A program made the translations under genes and the position numbers. From positions 1 through 31,086 of the forward strand of contig JBAZOJ010000012.1 of the NCBI GenBank assembly GCA_041648755.1: a DNA stretch of 31,086 bases, in the 5' to 3' direction. Shown here in pieces: positions 1 to 7,851 of this stretch. The DNA is from JBAZOJ01 sp041648755 (GTDB lineage Bacteria; Planctomycetota; B143-G9). The stretch's first letter is position 1. Each line of letters starts with the position of its first letter. Under the pieces are notes generated by a model. It ran no database searches, was not told where the DNA came from, and saw only the letters and a program-made list of their open reading frames with translations.

Positions 1-491
1 TCGAGGATGCCGCGAAAATCAAGCATGCGCACATAGTCAGCGTAGCAGTCGGAAAGCATCCGGGCGGCTCTATCCGGGGCTCCGGCCTTGATAAGCGAGT
101 CGAAAGCCATATCGGGTTCGAACAAAGACGACCTGAGTACGTCAAACAAGCGCAGGAGAGACGAAATTGCCCTGCCCGTCAGCCGGATTCCGAGGATGCT
201 CTCGAATTCCTCGCGCCTGCCAGCAACGGATTCCTGAACAAGGGCAAGAAGAACAGACTGCGGGGCCGTTTCGCGCCACGAGACCGACTGAGCGAATCCG
301 GCAAGCGTGGTGCAGTCTACGCCACAGGCTCCCTGCGAGTCAGCAATGAGCAGGCGTTCAACTTCCGCACGGAAGACCGAACCGGGAGTGAGAAACAGGA
401 CGCGCCCACCGGCTTTTGCACATGCGGAGGCACTCATGACAAAGGCCGTCATGTTTCCGAAATCCGGTGGAGTGACAAGGAGTTGTTTCAC
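1..491 (-). CDS. AddB-like PD-(D/E)XK nuclease/helicase-fold protein, N-terminal part (truncated by window edge)
   Basis: The reverse strand reads open for 163 codons from a GTG at 491 and runs off the window edge. The protein begins MKQLLVTPPDFGNM and continues with a strand-like GGRVLFLTPG, then AEVERLL, a TLAGFAQSV segment, and a helical stretch ending near YADYVRMLDFRGIL. This order (N-terminal strand, a VLFLTPG-type strand followed by an AExxLL helix, a TLxxFA segment, then a DY/D-ILD-like helix) resembles the N-terminus of AddB and related recombination nucleases. Where a Walker A loop would sit there is only TPPDFGNM, so ATP binding in this part is unlikely. GTG was chosen because a plausible promoter (509-536) leaves only a short leader. 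The frame stays open further upstream, and the Shine-Dalgarno is weak (GGGAA, 502-498). The C-terminal nuclease motifs lie outside the window, so the family call is tentative. Confidence 0.5.
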   Translation of the reverse strand, partial: MKQLLVTPPDFGNMTAFVMSASACAKAGGRVLFLTPGSVFRAEVERLLIADSQGACGVDCTTLAGFAQSVSWRETAPQSVLLALVQESVAGRREEFESILGIRLTGRAISSLLRLFDVLRSSLFEPDMAFDSLIKAGAPDRAARMLSDCYADYVRMLDFRGIL

Positions 492-508
492 CGCATGTTC
501 CCGGAAGG

Positions 509-536
509 ATAGTAAGACTTTTTGCCGCTCCAACAA
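509..536 (-). promoter_or_regulatory. Putative sigma70 promoter of the AddB-like gene
   Basis: On the reverse strand TTGTTG (536-531) and TACTAT (514-509) are separated by 16 bases. The predicted transcript would start near 502, about 11 bases before the GTG at 491. The match is imperfect in both boxes. The divergent arrangement with the promoter at 553-580 supports it. Confidence 0.4.
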
Positions 537-552
537 GGGATGGCTTCCGAGT

Positions 553-580
553 TTGACCGGTTCGCGCGAACTGCTACAAT
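553..580 (+). promoter_or_regulatory. Sigma70 promoter of the DUF1570-like gene
   Basis: TTGACC (553-558) and TACAAT (575-580) are separated by 16 bases, each one base from consensus. Transcription would start near 587, giving a leader of about 18 bases that contains the GTGGAGG ribosome binding site (593-599) and leads into the ATG at 605. Confidence 0.7.
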
Positions 581-604
581 AGTGATTGTTACGTGGAGGT
601 TGCC

Positions 605-2164
605 ATGCGATACTCGAAGATGGCCGTTCTTGCCCTGATGCTGGTTATTTCCAGCACCGCCATTGCCATGGCCGACTACCTTGAGAGGATAGACGGCGGC
701 GGCGTAATCGGCGACGTGGAAATCGCCAGTGACAAGGTCTCGGTTGTCGACTGGGACGGGAAGCGGTTCAAGTATTTCCGCGACTTCGTTCGGAGAATTC
801 GCAGCCAGGAGACCGGGAAGTTCGAGGACTACCGCTCGAAGACCTTCTTCGATATCCACACCGATGCAGGCGCCAAGTTCGCGGGCGAGCTCGGCAGCGA
901 TCTTGACACGTTCTATGAATTCCTTGTGAAGACCTTCGGGTTCGAAAAGCCGCCGAAGGACAGGATCATGGTTCGTGTCTTCAGTTCTACACGCGACTAC
1001 GAGGAGCATTGGGATTCCCGACACGGACAACAGGCGAATCTGAAGAAGCAACTCGCGTTCTTCGACGTGAACTACAAGGACGTATCAGCGCCGTACTCCG
1101 GTCGCGATACATTCACCAACATAGCGCCGCGCGTCGCTTACATCTTCCTGCTGCGCAAATACCCCAATATGTTCAAGACACCGCAGTACTGGCTGGAACT
1201 GGGCTGGTTCAACATCTTCTCATCCACACGCGTGGAAAACGGCCAGGTTGACATGGTCGGCCTGGGAGTGGATGCGATGGATGACCTGCAGAAGTACCTT
1301 GAGGACAAGCCCTTTTCCGTTGACTCCTTGTTCAGTTTCAAAGTCGAACCGGGGAAGACCACAAAGGAGGAGTATGACACCGAGGTCCTCATGGCCGGTG
1401 CGTTCTTCCATTACCTTTACGTCAATTCGAAGAAGTACGGCAAGAACCTCGACCTGTTCTTCTCTGATTTGAACAACTACGACGAGCCCGCGGTTGCATT
1501 CCAGAAGCGAATCGAGAAGAAGCCCGAGGTATTCCAGGACAAATTGCGCGAGTGGGCGAAGGCGTACAGCGAAGAATCCCCGTGGCGCCTGTATTTGAAG
1601 GCCGAAAGGTACTTCATTAACAACAACAACACCAAGGCCCTCGATTCCATGGAAGAGGGCATCACGAAGTACCCGAGCTTCACCAATTTCAGGCGTCTTC
1701 GCGCGATGACTCTGATCCGCATGGGCAGCGGGGATGAAGCCGAGAAGGACATCGCCGAACTGGACAAGGATCCCATCAATGCGGAGATGTGCCTGTATAT
1801 GCGCGGCTTGCTGGCCTATAAGGCCGGAGAGCTGGCCAAGGCATCAGGGATTTTTGTCAGCCTGTCAGAGAAAGACAAGGGCTTTTACAGATGCTACGAG
1901 CAATTGCTGAACATCTACTGGGACCAGGAAACACAGATCGTGACGGATGCTCAAGCCGATTCGTACGTGGTCATTATGAAGGAGAACGAGCCCTATTCGT
2001 TCACGTTCATCCTCGAAGCGAAGGTTCTAATGAAGCAGGGCAAGCCCGAGGAAGCGAAAGTCCCGCTTCAGAAGGCACAACGCCGCGACCCTGAGAACAA
2101 AGAGATCGAGAAACTGGACAGGATCCGCCGCAAACAGGCCCAGGAAAAGGCCGCGGGCAAGTAG
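605..2164 (+). CDS. Secreted DUF1570/peptidase-MA-like protein with C-terminal TPRs, catalytic motif lost
   Basis: This encodes 519 aa. The ATG at 605 is preferred to the in-frame GTG at 593, because GTGGAGG at 593-599 is its Shine-Dalgarno and the protein then opens with a clean signal peptide cut after about residue 23 (AMA|DY). Residues ~25-60 form a small G-V-I-G-D-V-E-I beta segment. Residues ~75-310 follow the DUF1570 layout, with FDIHTDAGAKFAGEL, then FYEFLVKTFGFEKPP and the strand MVRVFSSTRDY. Where active members carry HExxH and a WLxEG motif, this protein has RVAYIFLLRKYP and YWLELGWFNIF, so the zinc ligands and catalytic Glu seem absent. Residues ~320-515 are TPR-like helices such as KALDSMEEGITKYP and GKPEEAKVPLQKAQRRDP, ending in a Lys/Glu-rich tail. 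It may act as a periplasmic scaffold or binding protein. The family assignment is moderate and the pseudoenzyme status is inference. Confidence 0.7.
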   Translation: MRYSKMAVLALMLVISSTAIAMADYLERIDGGGVIGDVEIASDKVSVVDWDGKRFKYFRDFVRRIRSQETGKFEDYRSKTFFDIHTDAGAKFAGELGSDLDTFYEFLVKTFGFEKPPKDRIMVRVFSSTRDYEEHWDSRHGQQANLKKQLAFFDVNYKDVSAPYSGRDTFTNIAPRVAYIFLLRKYPNMFKTPQYWLELGWFNIFSSTRVENGQVDMVGLGVDAMDDLQKYLEDKPFSVDSLFSFKVEPGKTTKEEYDTEVLMAGAFFHYLYVNSKKYGKNLDLFFSDLNNYDEPAVAFQKRIEKKPEVFQDKLREWAKAYSEESPWRLYLKAERYFINNNNTKALDSMEEGITKYPSFTNFRRLRAMTLIRMGSGDEAEKDIAELDKDPINAEMCLYMRGLLAYKAGELAKASGIFVSLSEKDKGFYRCYEQLLNIYWDQETQIVTDAQADSYVVIMKENEPYSFTFILEAKVLMKQGKPEEAKVPLQKAQRRDPENKEIEKLDRIRRKQAQEKAAGK

Positions 2165-2190
2165 TTCCACCGCTGACCAGCTATGACGAA

Positions 2191-2225
2191 GGCGCAGGTG
2201 AATCCTGCGCCTTCTTTGTTTTTAT
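2191..2225 (+). terminator. Rho-independent terminator, copy 1
   Basis: GGCGCAGG (2191-2198) and CCTGCGCC (2204-2211) form a perfect 8-bp GC-rich stem over a TGAAT loop, followed by the T-rich run TTCTTTGTTTTTATT. It lies 27 bases after the stop codon of the upstream gene and ends that transcript. The hairpin and the first ten bases of its tail recur exactly at 7633-7663. Confidence 0.9.
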
Positions 2226-2254
2226 TCGAACAAACAAGGGGCATGCGGGATAAT
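2225..2254 (+). promoter_or_regulatory. Possible promoter of propeller gene A
   Basis: GATAAT (2249-2254) is a good -10 box lying just after the terminator and 28 bases before the ATG at 2283. The matching -35, TTCGAA (2225-2230, spacing 18), is poor. A promoter is needed here because the terminator separates gene A from the gene before it. Confidence 0.4.
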
Positions 2255-2282
2255 CCGAGCAAATGCATCGCAGGGGGACCGT

Positions 2283-4865
2283 ATGCGTAGAACTCTCTTG
2301 CTCGCTTTATTCCTGTCGCTCGAACTGGCAGCCTGCTATGCCGAAACTCAGGGACCCCGGATGCTGTCCAGCGCTCAGCAGGCTCTGACCAACGCGCTGA
2401 CCTCTGACACTCCCGAAGCCTGGGATGATGCTATCAGGCTGTGCAGGCAGGCTGTTGCTGACATCACTGACTCGACGGAACGCCAGGAAGCTGCGCAGCT
2501 CCTATGCCAATCCCTCGGTTATTCGCTTCGGCCTCGCGATTTGGGGGAGTTCATCAACTCAGTTTCCATGGCAACAGGGGGCTCGTCTTGCCAGTTGAAG
2601 TGCTGGATGGAGTCCTGCTCAATTTCATCCGACAACAGCAGGCTGGCCGTCATCTACCCTACAGGAGAAGTGGACATAATCGCCACCGCGAAAATGCAGC
2701 GACTGTGGACACTGAACGGCAATTGGGATATCTGCAGGAACGTGCTTTTCTCGCCTGACGGAACGAGGGCCGTTCTCGATTGTGCTGCTGTTGAGGTCCC
2801 TATGTTTGATCTTCGCTCGGGCGAGCTTATCCGCACGTTTCCGGCTGGAGCGCAAGCCAACGCTGTGGCCATGTCTGTTGACTGGAAGAAGATAGCGATA
2901 TCTTCCTCCCCGGGAAAGACGGAGTATCTGGTCTACGAGACGGAGTCGGGCAGGTTGTTGATGAGGGCCACAAGCGATGACTACATCAACCGGGCGCTGC
3001 TGCTGCCTGCATCATCTGACAATCTCGTCACCTTTGGCAGCGATGAGAAAGTCTATTACGACGTAAGGGTGTTCAGCATCGCGGATGGCAGGGAAATCGC
3101 GCGGCCGATTGGCGGAACCGGATATCAGAGCTGCAAGTACATATTCAGGCTGTACGAGTTCCCGGTCAGCAAGTCAATTGCCGCTTTCGGTGACGGGATG
3201 ATCTTCGGCCTCGACCTGTCCACTTTCGCAGTCAGGGAAACGTGCCTGGGGAAAATCCCCGACTACGTTACGGCAGACCAAGGCAAGGAACAGATAGCGT
3301 TCACAGCGCGTGAAGGGATCTTCATCTGGAAACCCGGAATGAAGAAGCCCAAGGCAACTCTCGAAAGCGAGAAGTACGACTTCGCGATCGCAACCGGCGA
3401 TGCAACCACGATTGCCATAGTCAGGAAAGGAAGGGCATTCTTTCGTGGCCCCGGAGACATCACAGGATTCCGCGAAGCGCGGTCTCCGGAAGCGCCGGTT
3501 TCCGATATTGTGCTATCCCCGAGCGGAAAGACGCTCTACATAATTGACGAGGACAAGAGGATCTCCCGGGTACCGGTCGGCTGGTCGCCCGATTCTAAGG
3601 TAGTCTCTCAGTACCTGGATCGCCATCCAGCCCTGAGAAAGACAGTCGGGGAATTGCACTCCGAGGTTATTACCAGCCTGGAAGGAAACGGGAATCTGAC
3701 TCCCGACGTGCAACAGACCATGCTCTGCTGGCTAAAACGTGCAGCCGACGACGGAAACTACCTCGAAATGCTGCTTGCCGCCGATGTTGTTCAAGCCTGC
3801 AGTAGCACCTTTGGCCCTGACGAGTCTTCTGTAAGAGCCGCAGCTGTCGGGGTCAGGAGGACGCACGCCCTGAAGATCGGGGGCGGCTTCGTCAGAGACC
3901 TGTTCTACAGCGGGAAGTCGCACAGCCTTACGGCGGTTTGCGCCGACAACACGATTTCGTCCATCGACCTGTCCACAGGCAAGGAGACTTTCAGGGAAAA
4001 ACTCCCCAGCCCAGCTTTGTTTGCCTCTGACCGCAGCGGCGGCAATTTTATCGTCGTCGTTTGCTCGGATGGAACAGTCGCGACATATAACGCGGATGTC
4101 CACAAGCGAATAGGCCTGCACAAACTGCCGACAGCGCCCGTCCAAGTGGCCGTCGCACCATTGGGTTACCGTGGTGCCGCCGTCGGAGTTGATGGGGAAC
4201 TGCTCATTTTCGACTCTTCCCGATGTATCGAGCATGTCAGACTCCCAGAGCCCGAGTTGAAGAAGGCTCTCCTGACGCCGGCGGCCGGTCGGCTGATAAC
4301 GCTTTTCAAGTCCGGCAAAGTGGCGCTTTGGGGATTTCAGGATGACAAGGTGAAACTGCTGGGCGAGTTCGCGCCTGAATCCCCTGTCGAGGACATTGCA
4401 TTCGTCAACAGTTCGAACAACGCCTGCGCCATCGCCCTTTGCACGGACGGCAGTGTCATTGTGCCTGATTGGGAGAAAGACCGGCTGGCACTGGTAGGGC
4501 ACGTTCCACTGGCTTTCACTCCGACAGCGATCCATGAAAACTATATGGAAGATTCACCTGCCGTGACCAGCGACGACTCCGCATCCATTCCTTCCGTCGT
4601 CGGGACAACGATCCGCACGTCACTGAAACTCACCAAAGGAGAGAATCCCCTTTGCCCGATCCGGAATATGCGGCAGCTTGTTCGCTCCAAGGATGGAACG
4701 GTAAAGTACATTTGCTGGAATCCGGTTACCGGAGAAGCTGCCACGCTCCGGCAGTTCTCAACCGAAGCTACGCCTATGTCGGCGCTGTTGCTTCCGGAGT
4801 CAAACGCGCTTGTCTTGGGCCACGCTGACGGAACGATCTCTTTTTGGGCTGCGACTTCCAGGTGA
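2283..4865 (+). CDS. Exported double beta-propeller protein A (WD40-like), first copy
   Basis: This encodes 860 aa starting at ATG 2283 behind AGGGGG (2272-2277). The N-terminus MRRTLLLALFLSLELAAC is a signal sequence, and LAAC at residues 15-18 fits a lipobox, so the protein may be a lipoprotein; a signal peptidase I cut after CYA is the alternative. Residues ~25-95 are helical. Residues ~100-450 form a WD40-like propeller with repeats such as NVLFSPDGTRAVLD and DIVLSPSGKTLYIID. Residues ~465-540 form a helical linker containing MLCWLKRAADDGNYLEM. Residues ~545-860 form a second propeller ending ALVLGHADGTISFW. It is a full-length paralogue of the protein at 7852-10431, sharing LNGNWD, ATSDDYI.RALL, FRLYEFP and SPDGT. 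Gene B follows after 13 bases, so the two are co-transcribed. No enzymatic motif was seen. A role in binding or assembly at the cell surface is a guess. Confidence 0.85.
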   Translation: MRRTLLLALFLSLELAACYAETQGPRMLSSAQQALTNALTSDTPEAWDDAIRLCRQAVADITDSTERQEAAQLLCQSLGYSLRPRDLGEFINSVSMATGGSSCQLKCWMESCSISSDNSRLAVIYPTGEVDIIATAKMQRLWTLNGNWDICRNVLFSPDGTRAVLDCAAVEVPMFDLRSGELIRTFPAGAQANAVAMSVDWKKIAISSSPGKTEYLVYETESGRLLMRATSDDYINRALLLPASSDNLVTFGSDEKVYYDVRVFSIADGREIARPIGGTGYQSCKYIFRLYEFPVSKSIAAFGDGMIFGLDLSTFAVRETCLGKIPDYVTADQGKEQIAFTAREGIFIWKPGMKKPKATLESEKYDFAIATGDATTIAIVRKGRAFFRGPGDITGFREARSPEAPVSDIVLSPSGKTLYIIDEDKRISRVPVGWSPDSKVVSQYLDRHPALRKTVGELHSEVITSLEGNGNLTPDVQQTMLCWLKRAADDGNYLEMLLAADVVQACSSTFGPDESSVRAAAVGVRRTHALKIGGGFVRDLFYSGKSHSLTAVCADNTISSIDLSTGKETFREKLPSPALFASDRSGGNFIVVVCSDGTVATYNADVHKRIGLHKLPTAPVQVAVAPLGYRGAAVGVDGELLIFDSSRCIEHVRLPEPELKKALLTPAAGRLITLFKSGKVALWGFQDDKVKLLGEFAPESPVEDIAFVNSSNNACAIALCTDGSVIVPDWEKDRLALVGHVPLAFTPTAIHENYMEDSPAVTSDDSASIPSVVGTTIRTSLKLTKGENPLCPIRNMRQLVRSKDGTVKYICWNPVTGEAATLRQFSTEATPMSALLLPESNALVLGHADGTISFWAATSR

Positions 4866-4878
4866 GAGGGGAAATCAG

Positions 4879-7518
4879 GTGAAGCACAAAGAAACAGCCA
4901 GAATTGTCCTTGCGGCGTCGCTGTTACTCTTTCTGTCATTCCAGAGCGTCCCTGGCGAAACGAATCTTGAAGCAGCCCTGCATGCTTTCAGGAAGGCGGC
5001 TGCCTCAAACGTCACTGAAGACTGGCTCGCAGCGGGCGTCGCCGCAAGAATCGCCGCTGATGCCGCCAAAGCTGAAGGGGATTTTCGCACTGAGTGCGCA
5101 GCGGTGCAGTTGCTGGTTTCCGCAGCGGACGAAGCAAATGCCGATGTCGAGACCCAGGAAAGCACCGCAAAAGAGATGCACGAACTGGTGGTGACATCTC
5201 TGAAAGACAAGGACATTACAGGAGTGGATTGCTCACCGGATGGTCGCTTGGCAGCATTCATCGCCAGGAATGGAGTCGAAGTCTGGGACATAACGAAGCG
5301 GAAGCCACTCCTCTCGCTCGCCCGGATGCCGGAGGAAGTTGGCTTCGCATACTTCACCGGAGACGGAAAGCACCTTATGGTCGGTGAAGGACGTGTCATA
5401 CAGATATGGGATATCGAGACCGGGAAGTGGATCGACACAATGCGTGGCTGCGAAGAGAACATCAGCGCCGGTCTGCTCTCGAAAGACAAAAGATACTTGT
5501 GCGTTTCAGAGAGATACGGGTGGACAGTAGGGATGTTCGACCTCAAGGAGCAAAAGCTGCTCTGGCGAGGCGACGCTGCCCAGTCGTCCTGGCATAGGGT
5601 GACAGTTACACCCGACTGCGGTCGAGTCTTGCTGAGAGGAGAGGACGAGGTCGTCCTTGCCGACGGGATGACGGGCAAGCAGATCTCCAAGGTCTCATTT
5701 CCAGGCGTGCTATCAACCTGTTACTTCCTCGATGAGACAACGGTATTATTAACCAGGAACGACTCCACCGCGTCGGTCTGGCGCGCTGCGGATGGCGTCC
5801 TGACGGACTTGGGAAGGCACGGGTTCATTACCGATGCAATTCCCATCCCAGGCGGAAAGCTGTTCGCGGTTTCGACCAGCGAAAAAGGGATGAAGGACTG
5901 CCGTGTGACGTTCTATGATTCCGGAACCTGCAGGCCCAAGGCAAGTTTCCTCGTTGCCGGGGCCCAATGGGTCAGGAGACTCGTCCTTTGCGGAGACCTG
6001 GTCGCCGCGTTGTGCGAAAAAGCCCCATCAGTGATACTCGCTGCAGACGGCTCGGGGCCAAAGGGCGTCATCCCCTTGACGTATGCCGTCGATGCTGCTC
6101 TCACCCCGGACGGCTTTTTGGTCGTCGGCGGGCTTGACAAGTTCGGGATGTTCTATCTTCCTTCTTTCGAGAAGTCCGGCCAATTCACCATCTTGTCAGG
6201 AGTTGTAGATTCCTTCGGGTGCGTGGCCGTTGCAACCGGAATAAGGCTTCTCCTCGCAGAGTATGCCAAAACAAAAGACGAGGAAGTCCTCCGCAAAGCT
6301 CTTTCCTGCGCCAGGATTTACAGCTCGACTGCATTGTCGAATGCGAGCCCCTTTGAGACGACCGCTGCGTATGCGTTGCTCGCTGAGGTCTACACGGCCA
6401 TGGGCAAGGTCGACGAGGCGGCTCAGATGCGGACAAAAGGAGAAGCGCCGATATTCAAGGCAGAGGGGGGCAGAATATTGGGGACCGGATTTGCCGACGC
6501 GGGAAGGTCACTGACTTGGGCGACTGCAAGCGGGTATTTCCGGAAGGGCATTACCGACGAGAGCCGCACCGAGACCGTTCCTGAAGACTGGAGCAAAGTA
6601 CCGGAAGTATTCATCGGCCCACACTCAGGTGCCATTGTCGCAGCCAAGGATCCCGGATGTTACGTGATCTACCGCGATTGCCACAACGCTGAGTTTCCAT
6701 TCCTCAAGACGGGCAGACTGCTGGACGTGTCGTTCTCTGACAGGGGGGTGGAAGCCGCCCTTATCATGGATGACTGCATGGTACTGACAGAGTTCTGGGA
6801 TGTGAGGATCTGCGCGAAATTCGACGTTACTGGCCTGCACCGCTCCCAGGTGAAGCTCAACCATGAGAACTCCTTCGCAATGCCCGATGGTCGATCCATT
6901 GGGTTCTATGAATACAACGATCGCAACACTGATGCCAGACATGACAACACTCCGGCGTATTTCTCCATTCCCGACGCATTGCCTGGCGCGGTTACGGCGC
7001 TCGACGTGGATTCGTCCGACAAGTTCCTCTGCGCCTGCGATGGGCAGGGAAACGTCGGCATTTGGGGGGTGGACTTCGACCTGTGGCGGGGCAAGATGCC
7101 AAGCTGGGCAAAGGACCGGAAGCCCTATGATCCCGCGAAGGGGAAGATCCCGCTGAAAACGTTCGAGTCCGGGATAACAAATGCCGATCTCATCACCTTC
7201 AGTTCGGGAAAGGACCCGGTGATCGTGCTGGGCTCGCAGACGAGCGGCGAGTTCGCTGCTTTCAAGGAAGATGGCAAGAAGCTCGCGTCAGTGAAAGGAG
7301 ATCCGGGGCGTGCGACAATCAGCGGCGACCGCCGGACCATTGCCCTGCGCGGCAATAAGACAGTCTCGGTGCTAAGGCCTGCAGAGGGAATCCGCGCGAG
7401 TTACGGGTTCGACGAGGAGATTTCGAGCATAGCACTGTCGCCCGACGGAGCATTCCTGTTCGCAGGCAGCGAATCGGGAAACCTGTACTTAAGGTTTGTG
7501 GAGGCAGCGCTGAAGTAG
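4879..7518 (+). CDS. Exported double beta-propeller protein B (WD40-like), first copy
   Basis: This encodes 879 aa. GTG 4879 is chosen because GAGAGGGG (4864-4871), overlapping the stop of gene A, is a good Shine-Dalgarno 7 bases away, and the product then opens with a standard signal peptide (MKHKETARIVLAASLLLFL, cut near VPG|ETN). An in-frame ATG at 4810 would bury the signal peptide inside gene A's coding region. Residues ~28-105 are helical and TPR-like (AALHAFRKAAAS, AARIAADAAKAEGDF). Residues ~108-430 are a WD40-like propeller (GVDCSPDGRLAAFIA, GVEVWDIT, IQIWDIETGKW). Residues ~445-525 are helical, and residues ~530-879 are a second propeller with GCYVIYR, DALPG, VDFDLWRGKMP and IALSPDGAFLFAG. 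The C-terminal half is strongly conserved in the copy at 10444-13095. Coupling to gene A suggests that the two products work together. Function is unknown. Confidence 0.85.
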   Translation: MKHKETARIVLAASLLLFLSFQSVPGETNLEAALHAFRKAAASNVTEDWLAAGVAARIAADAAKAEGDFRTECAAVQLLVSAADEANADVETQESTAKEMHELVVTSLKDKDITGVDCSPDGRLAAFIARNGVEVWDITKRKPLLSLARMPEEVGFAYFTGDGKHLMVGEGRVIQIWDIETGKWIDTMRGCEENISAGLLSKDKRYLCVSERYGWTVGMFDLKEQKLLWRGDAAQSSWHRVTVTPDCGRVLLRGEDEVVLADGMTGKQISKVSFPGVLSTCYFLDETTVLLTRNDSTASVWRAADGVLTDLGRHGFITDAIPIPGGKLFAVSTSEKGMKDCRVTFYDSGTCRPKASFLVAGAQWVRRLVLCGDLVAALCEKAPSVILAADGSGPKGVIPLTYAVDAALTPDGFLVVGGLDKFGMFYLPSFEKSGQFTILSGVVDSFGCVAVATGIRLLLAEYAKTKDEEVLRKALSCARIYSSTALSNASPFETTAAYALLAEVYTAMGKVDEAAQMRTKGEAPIFKAEGGRILGTGFADAGRSLTWATASGYFRKGITDESRTETVPEDWSKVPEVFIGPHSGAIVAAKDPGCYVIYRDCHNAEFPFLKTGRLLDVSFSDRGVEAALIMDDCMVLTEFWDVRICAKFDVTGLHRSQVKLNHENSFAMPDGRSIGFYEYNDRNTDARHDNTPAYFSIPDALPGAVTALDVDSSDKFLCACDGQGNVGIWGVDFDLWRGKMPSWAKDRKPYDPAKGKIPLKTFESGITNADLITFSSGKDPVIVLGSQTSGEFAAFKEDGKKLASVKGDPGRATISGDRRTIALRGNKTVSVLRPAEGIRASYGFDEEISSIALSPDGAFLFAGSESGNLYLRFVEAALK

Positions 7519-7589
7519 TTGGATCGCCTGCCGGGAATCGCCCGCAGAAAAGTGACGGCTTCCTGCAGTGCTGAATGCTGATGCCCGAT

Positions 7590-7619
7590 GGGTGCAGGGC
7601 GGATACCCCCCCTGCACCC
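7590..7619 (+). repeat. Perfect inverted repeat (hairpin) before terminator copy 2
   Basis: GGGTGCAGGG (7590-7599) and CCCTGCACCC (7610-7619) are exact reverse complements around a 10-base loop. There is no T tract directly behind it. It may help terminate transcription of gene B or protect the 3' end of its mRNA, with the true terminator 13 bases further on. Confidence 0.6.
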
Positions 7620-7632
7620 CGGTTCCCACTAT

Positions 7633-7663
7633 GGCGCAGGTGAATCCTGCGCCTTCTTTGTTT
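7633..7663 (+). terminator. Rho-independent terminator, copy 2
   Basis: GGCGCAGG (7633-7640), loop TGAAT and CCTGCGCC (7646-7653) are followed by TTCTTTGTTT. These 31 bases match copy 1 (2191-2221) exactly. It ends the first A-B module 114 bases after the stop of gene B and 188 bases before gene A'. Confidence 0.85.
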
Positions 7664-7851
7664 GCAGATGGGGATAGCATGGATGGGCTGCCCGCCGTGA
7701 TATAGCGAAAATGTAGTATCCTTCAAACTGAACTCGTCGTTGATCTGCCAAGGAAGCCGTGACAGTGGCAGACAAGCACGGGGTGTTTTTAAGTGAACAA
7801 ATCAGCCCTTGCGGGGAACGTATACGTAACCTGTTGCGTAAGGGGGCGAAC

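Larger units (their letters stand above)
7519..7851 (+). other. Intergenic region between the two A-B modules
   Basis: This 333-base gap holds two consecutive hairpins (7590-7619 and the terminator at 7633-7663) and then about 190 bases without a convincing gene. No sigma70 promoter with two good boxes is visible. TAGTAT (7714-7719) is a possible -10 without a matching -35. A GTG at 7759 is in frame with gene A' but would place 31 residues before a perfect signal peptide, so this stretch is read as leader. Confidence 0.6.

Noticed and set aside
3732..4535. Minus-strand open frame of 267 codons inside gene A
   Set aside because: It is antisense to the conserved second propeller of protein A and has no ribosome binding site or recognisable domain.
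7759..7851. N-terminal extension of protein A' from GTG 7759
   Set aside because: It would bury a perfect signal peptide 31 residues inside the protein; ATG 7852 has its own ribosome binding site.
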